In this document: positions 63,601 to 64,000 of the stretch, one piece after another
Numbering within the stretch: position 1 is the stretch's first letter
Layout: each line of letters opens with the position of its first letter
Assembly (NCBI GenBank): GCA_001986395.2
Contig: MQVO02000027.1
Location: 186,001-250,000 of the forward strand
DNA: 64,000 nt
Direction of reading: 5' to 3'
Origin: Irpex lacteus
Lineage: Eukaryota; Basidiomycota; Agaricomycetes; Polyporales; Irpicaceae
Position numbers and translations under genes: made by a program
The notes under the pieces: generated by a model
The model's database searches: none
Seen by the model: the letters and a program-made list of their open reading frames with translations, nothing else
What the model was told of the DNA's origin: nothing

Positions 63601-63989
63601 AAGGCTGAGAAATGGCGTTGTGACTGAGCTTGGCCATTGACTGGCGGGGAACTGTGCCGCAACAAAGGTGCCACAAGAGCGTCGGGGTTTACAAGGCCTA
63701 ATTTAATGTTGTCAGAGCTCTAGTGTATCGCTCGTATATTCCTATGTAACTCACCATTTCCGAGCGACTCAAGCTCTTCTTCCTCCCATTGCCGGCCATT
63801 ATGTTCCTTCCTGATCTGCTGTATAGCAAATCCATAAGGTGGAAGATCTCCTATAATCTGGCCGACTATCTCCACATTCCCTGTTAGCGAGTCTAGCAGT
63901 TCATGTACGGTTCCATTATGCGAGATGGTCGCGAATTGAAGGTTGCCTGAGGGTATTTCGATTGGTACGATTAACTGGTCGTCTGCCAT
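57698..63989 (-). CDS. Formin (GBD/FH3-FH1-FH2-DAD), Bni1/SepA type
   Basis: Formins nucleate and elongate actin cables under Rho control for polarity and septation. The protein starts MADDQLIVPIEIPSGNLQF at 63989, 11 bases from the window edge. An N-terminal region carries a repeated motif (ISHNGTVHELLDSL and ISRNGTIQDVIDTAV). The GBD/FH3 armadillo part follows, with TPKWYVDNMRVGKPSDMKLV, LLEAIKCIRVLLNT and TASMAFINALTNFPESLEER. A coiled coil (HTLALQEEIQSLRLQADQL, ERDKEIESLKATIDSLKQEL) leads to FH1, with five or more proline runs (59640-60020). FH2 begins KKLKPFFWTKVSP and contains VGNALNGSSFRGGARGFQLD. A DAD-like end (GDLDQAIRSMRTGKRRPRP) precedes the stop at 57698. Roughly 1,700-1,800 residues with about 18 introns. 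Confidence 0.93.
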
Positions 63990-64000
63990 CTTACCAGTTA

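Overview
The window is nuclear DNA of a filamentous basidiomycete, most likely an Agaricomycete. Genes are dense, lie on both strands and are broken by many short introns (mostly about 45-75 bases) with GTRNGY donors. Housekeeping proteins are eukaryotic and fungal in type, and one gene belongs to the mushroom-expanded DUF6534 membrane family. I see no rRNA, tRNA, CRISPR, insertion sequence or clear transposon.

Layout. (1) 0.8-9.9 kb: four tandem paralogous alpha/beta-hydrolase genes, all on the minus strand, separated by 1-1.9 kb of apparently gene-free DNA. (2) 10.5-14.6 kb: complex I subunit NDUFA8, a small conserved gene whose frame is broken, the complex I assembly factor NDUFAF3, and the mRNA-export WD40 protein THOC3/Tex1. 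(3) 15.2-19.1 kb: a seven-helix, GPCR-like membrane protein and a carboxymuconolactone decarboxylase family protein. (4) 19.1-22.6 kb: gene-poor stretch with weak exon-like fragments. (5) 22.6-28.5 kb: two tandem paralogous secreted proteins; the second carries a long Ser/Asn/Tyr linker and a frame break near its C-terminus. (6) 29.2-38.8 kb: SBDS-domain protein Rtc3, mismatch repair/meiotic MLH3, a DUF6534 membrane protein, and an unidentified spliced reading frame. (7) 38.8-45.2 kb: a GH3 beta-glucosidase without signal peptide and an RNF220-like RING E3 ligase. (8) 45.6-57.4 kb: TOM7 (51 residues), eIF3f, the urease accessory protein UreF, the PIKfyve scaffold VAC14, a tyrosine-phosphatase-like protein, and MCM6. 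(9) 57.7-64.0 kb: a complete formin.

In the housekeeping blocks several genes sit head to head with only about 100-210 bases between start codons (NDUFAF3/THOC3, TOM7/eIF3f, UreF/VAC14, phosphatase/MCM6), which suggests bidirectional promoters. The phosphatase/MCM6 gap holds a 14-base palindrome made of two inverted MCB-like CGCG elements. Nothing here is convincingly a new defence or mobile system. The most unusual items are the hydrolase array, the diverged secreted-protein pair, the GPCR-like protein, the two apparent frame breaks and the unidentified gene near 38 kb. Exon structures were read by eye from splice signals and frame continuity, so internal boundaries are approximate unless stated.
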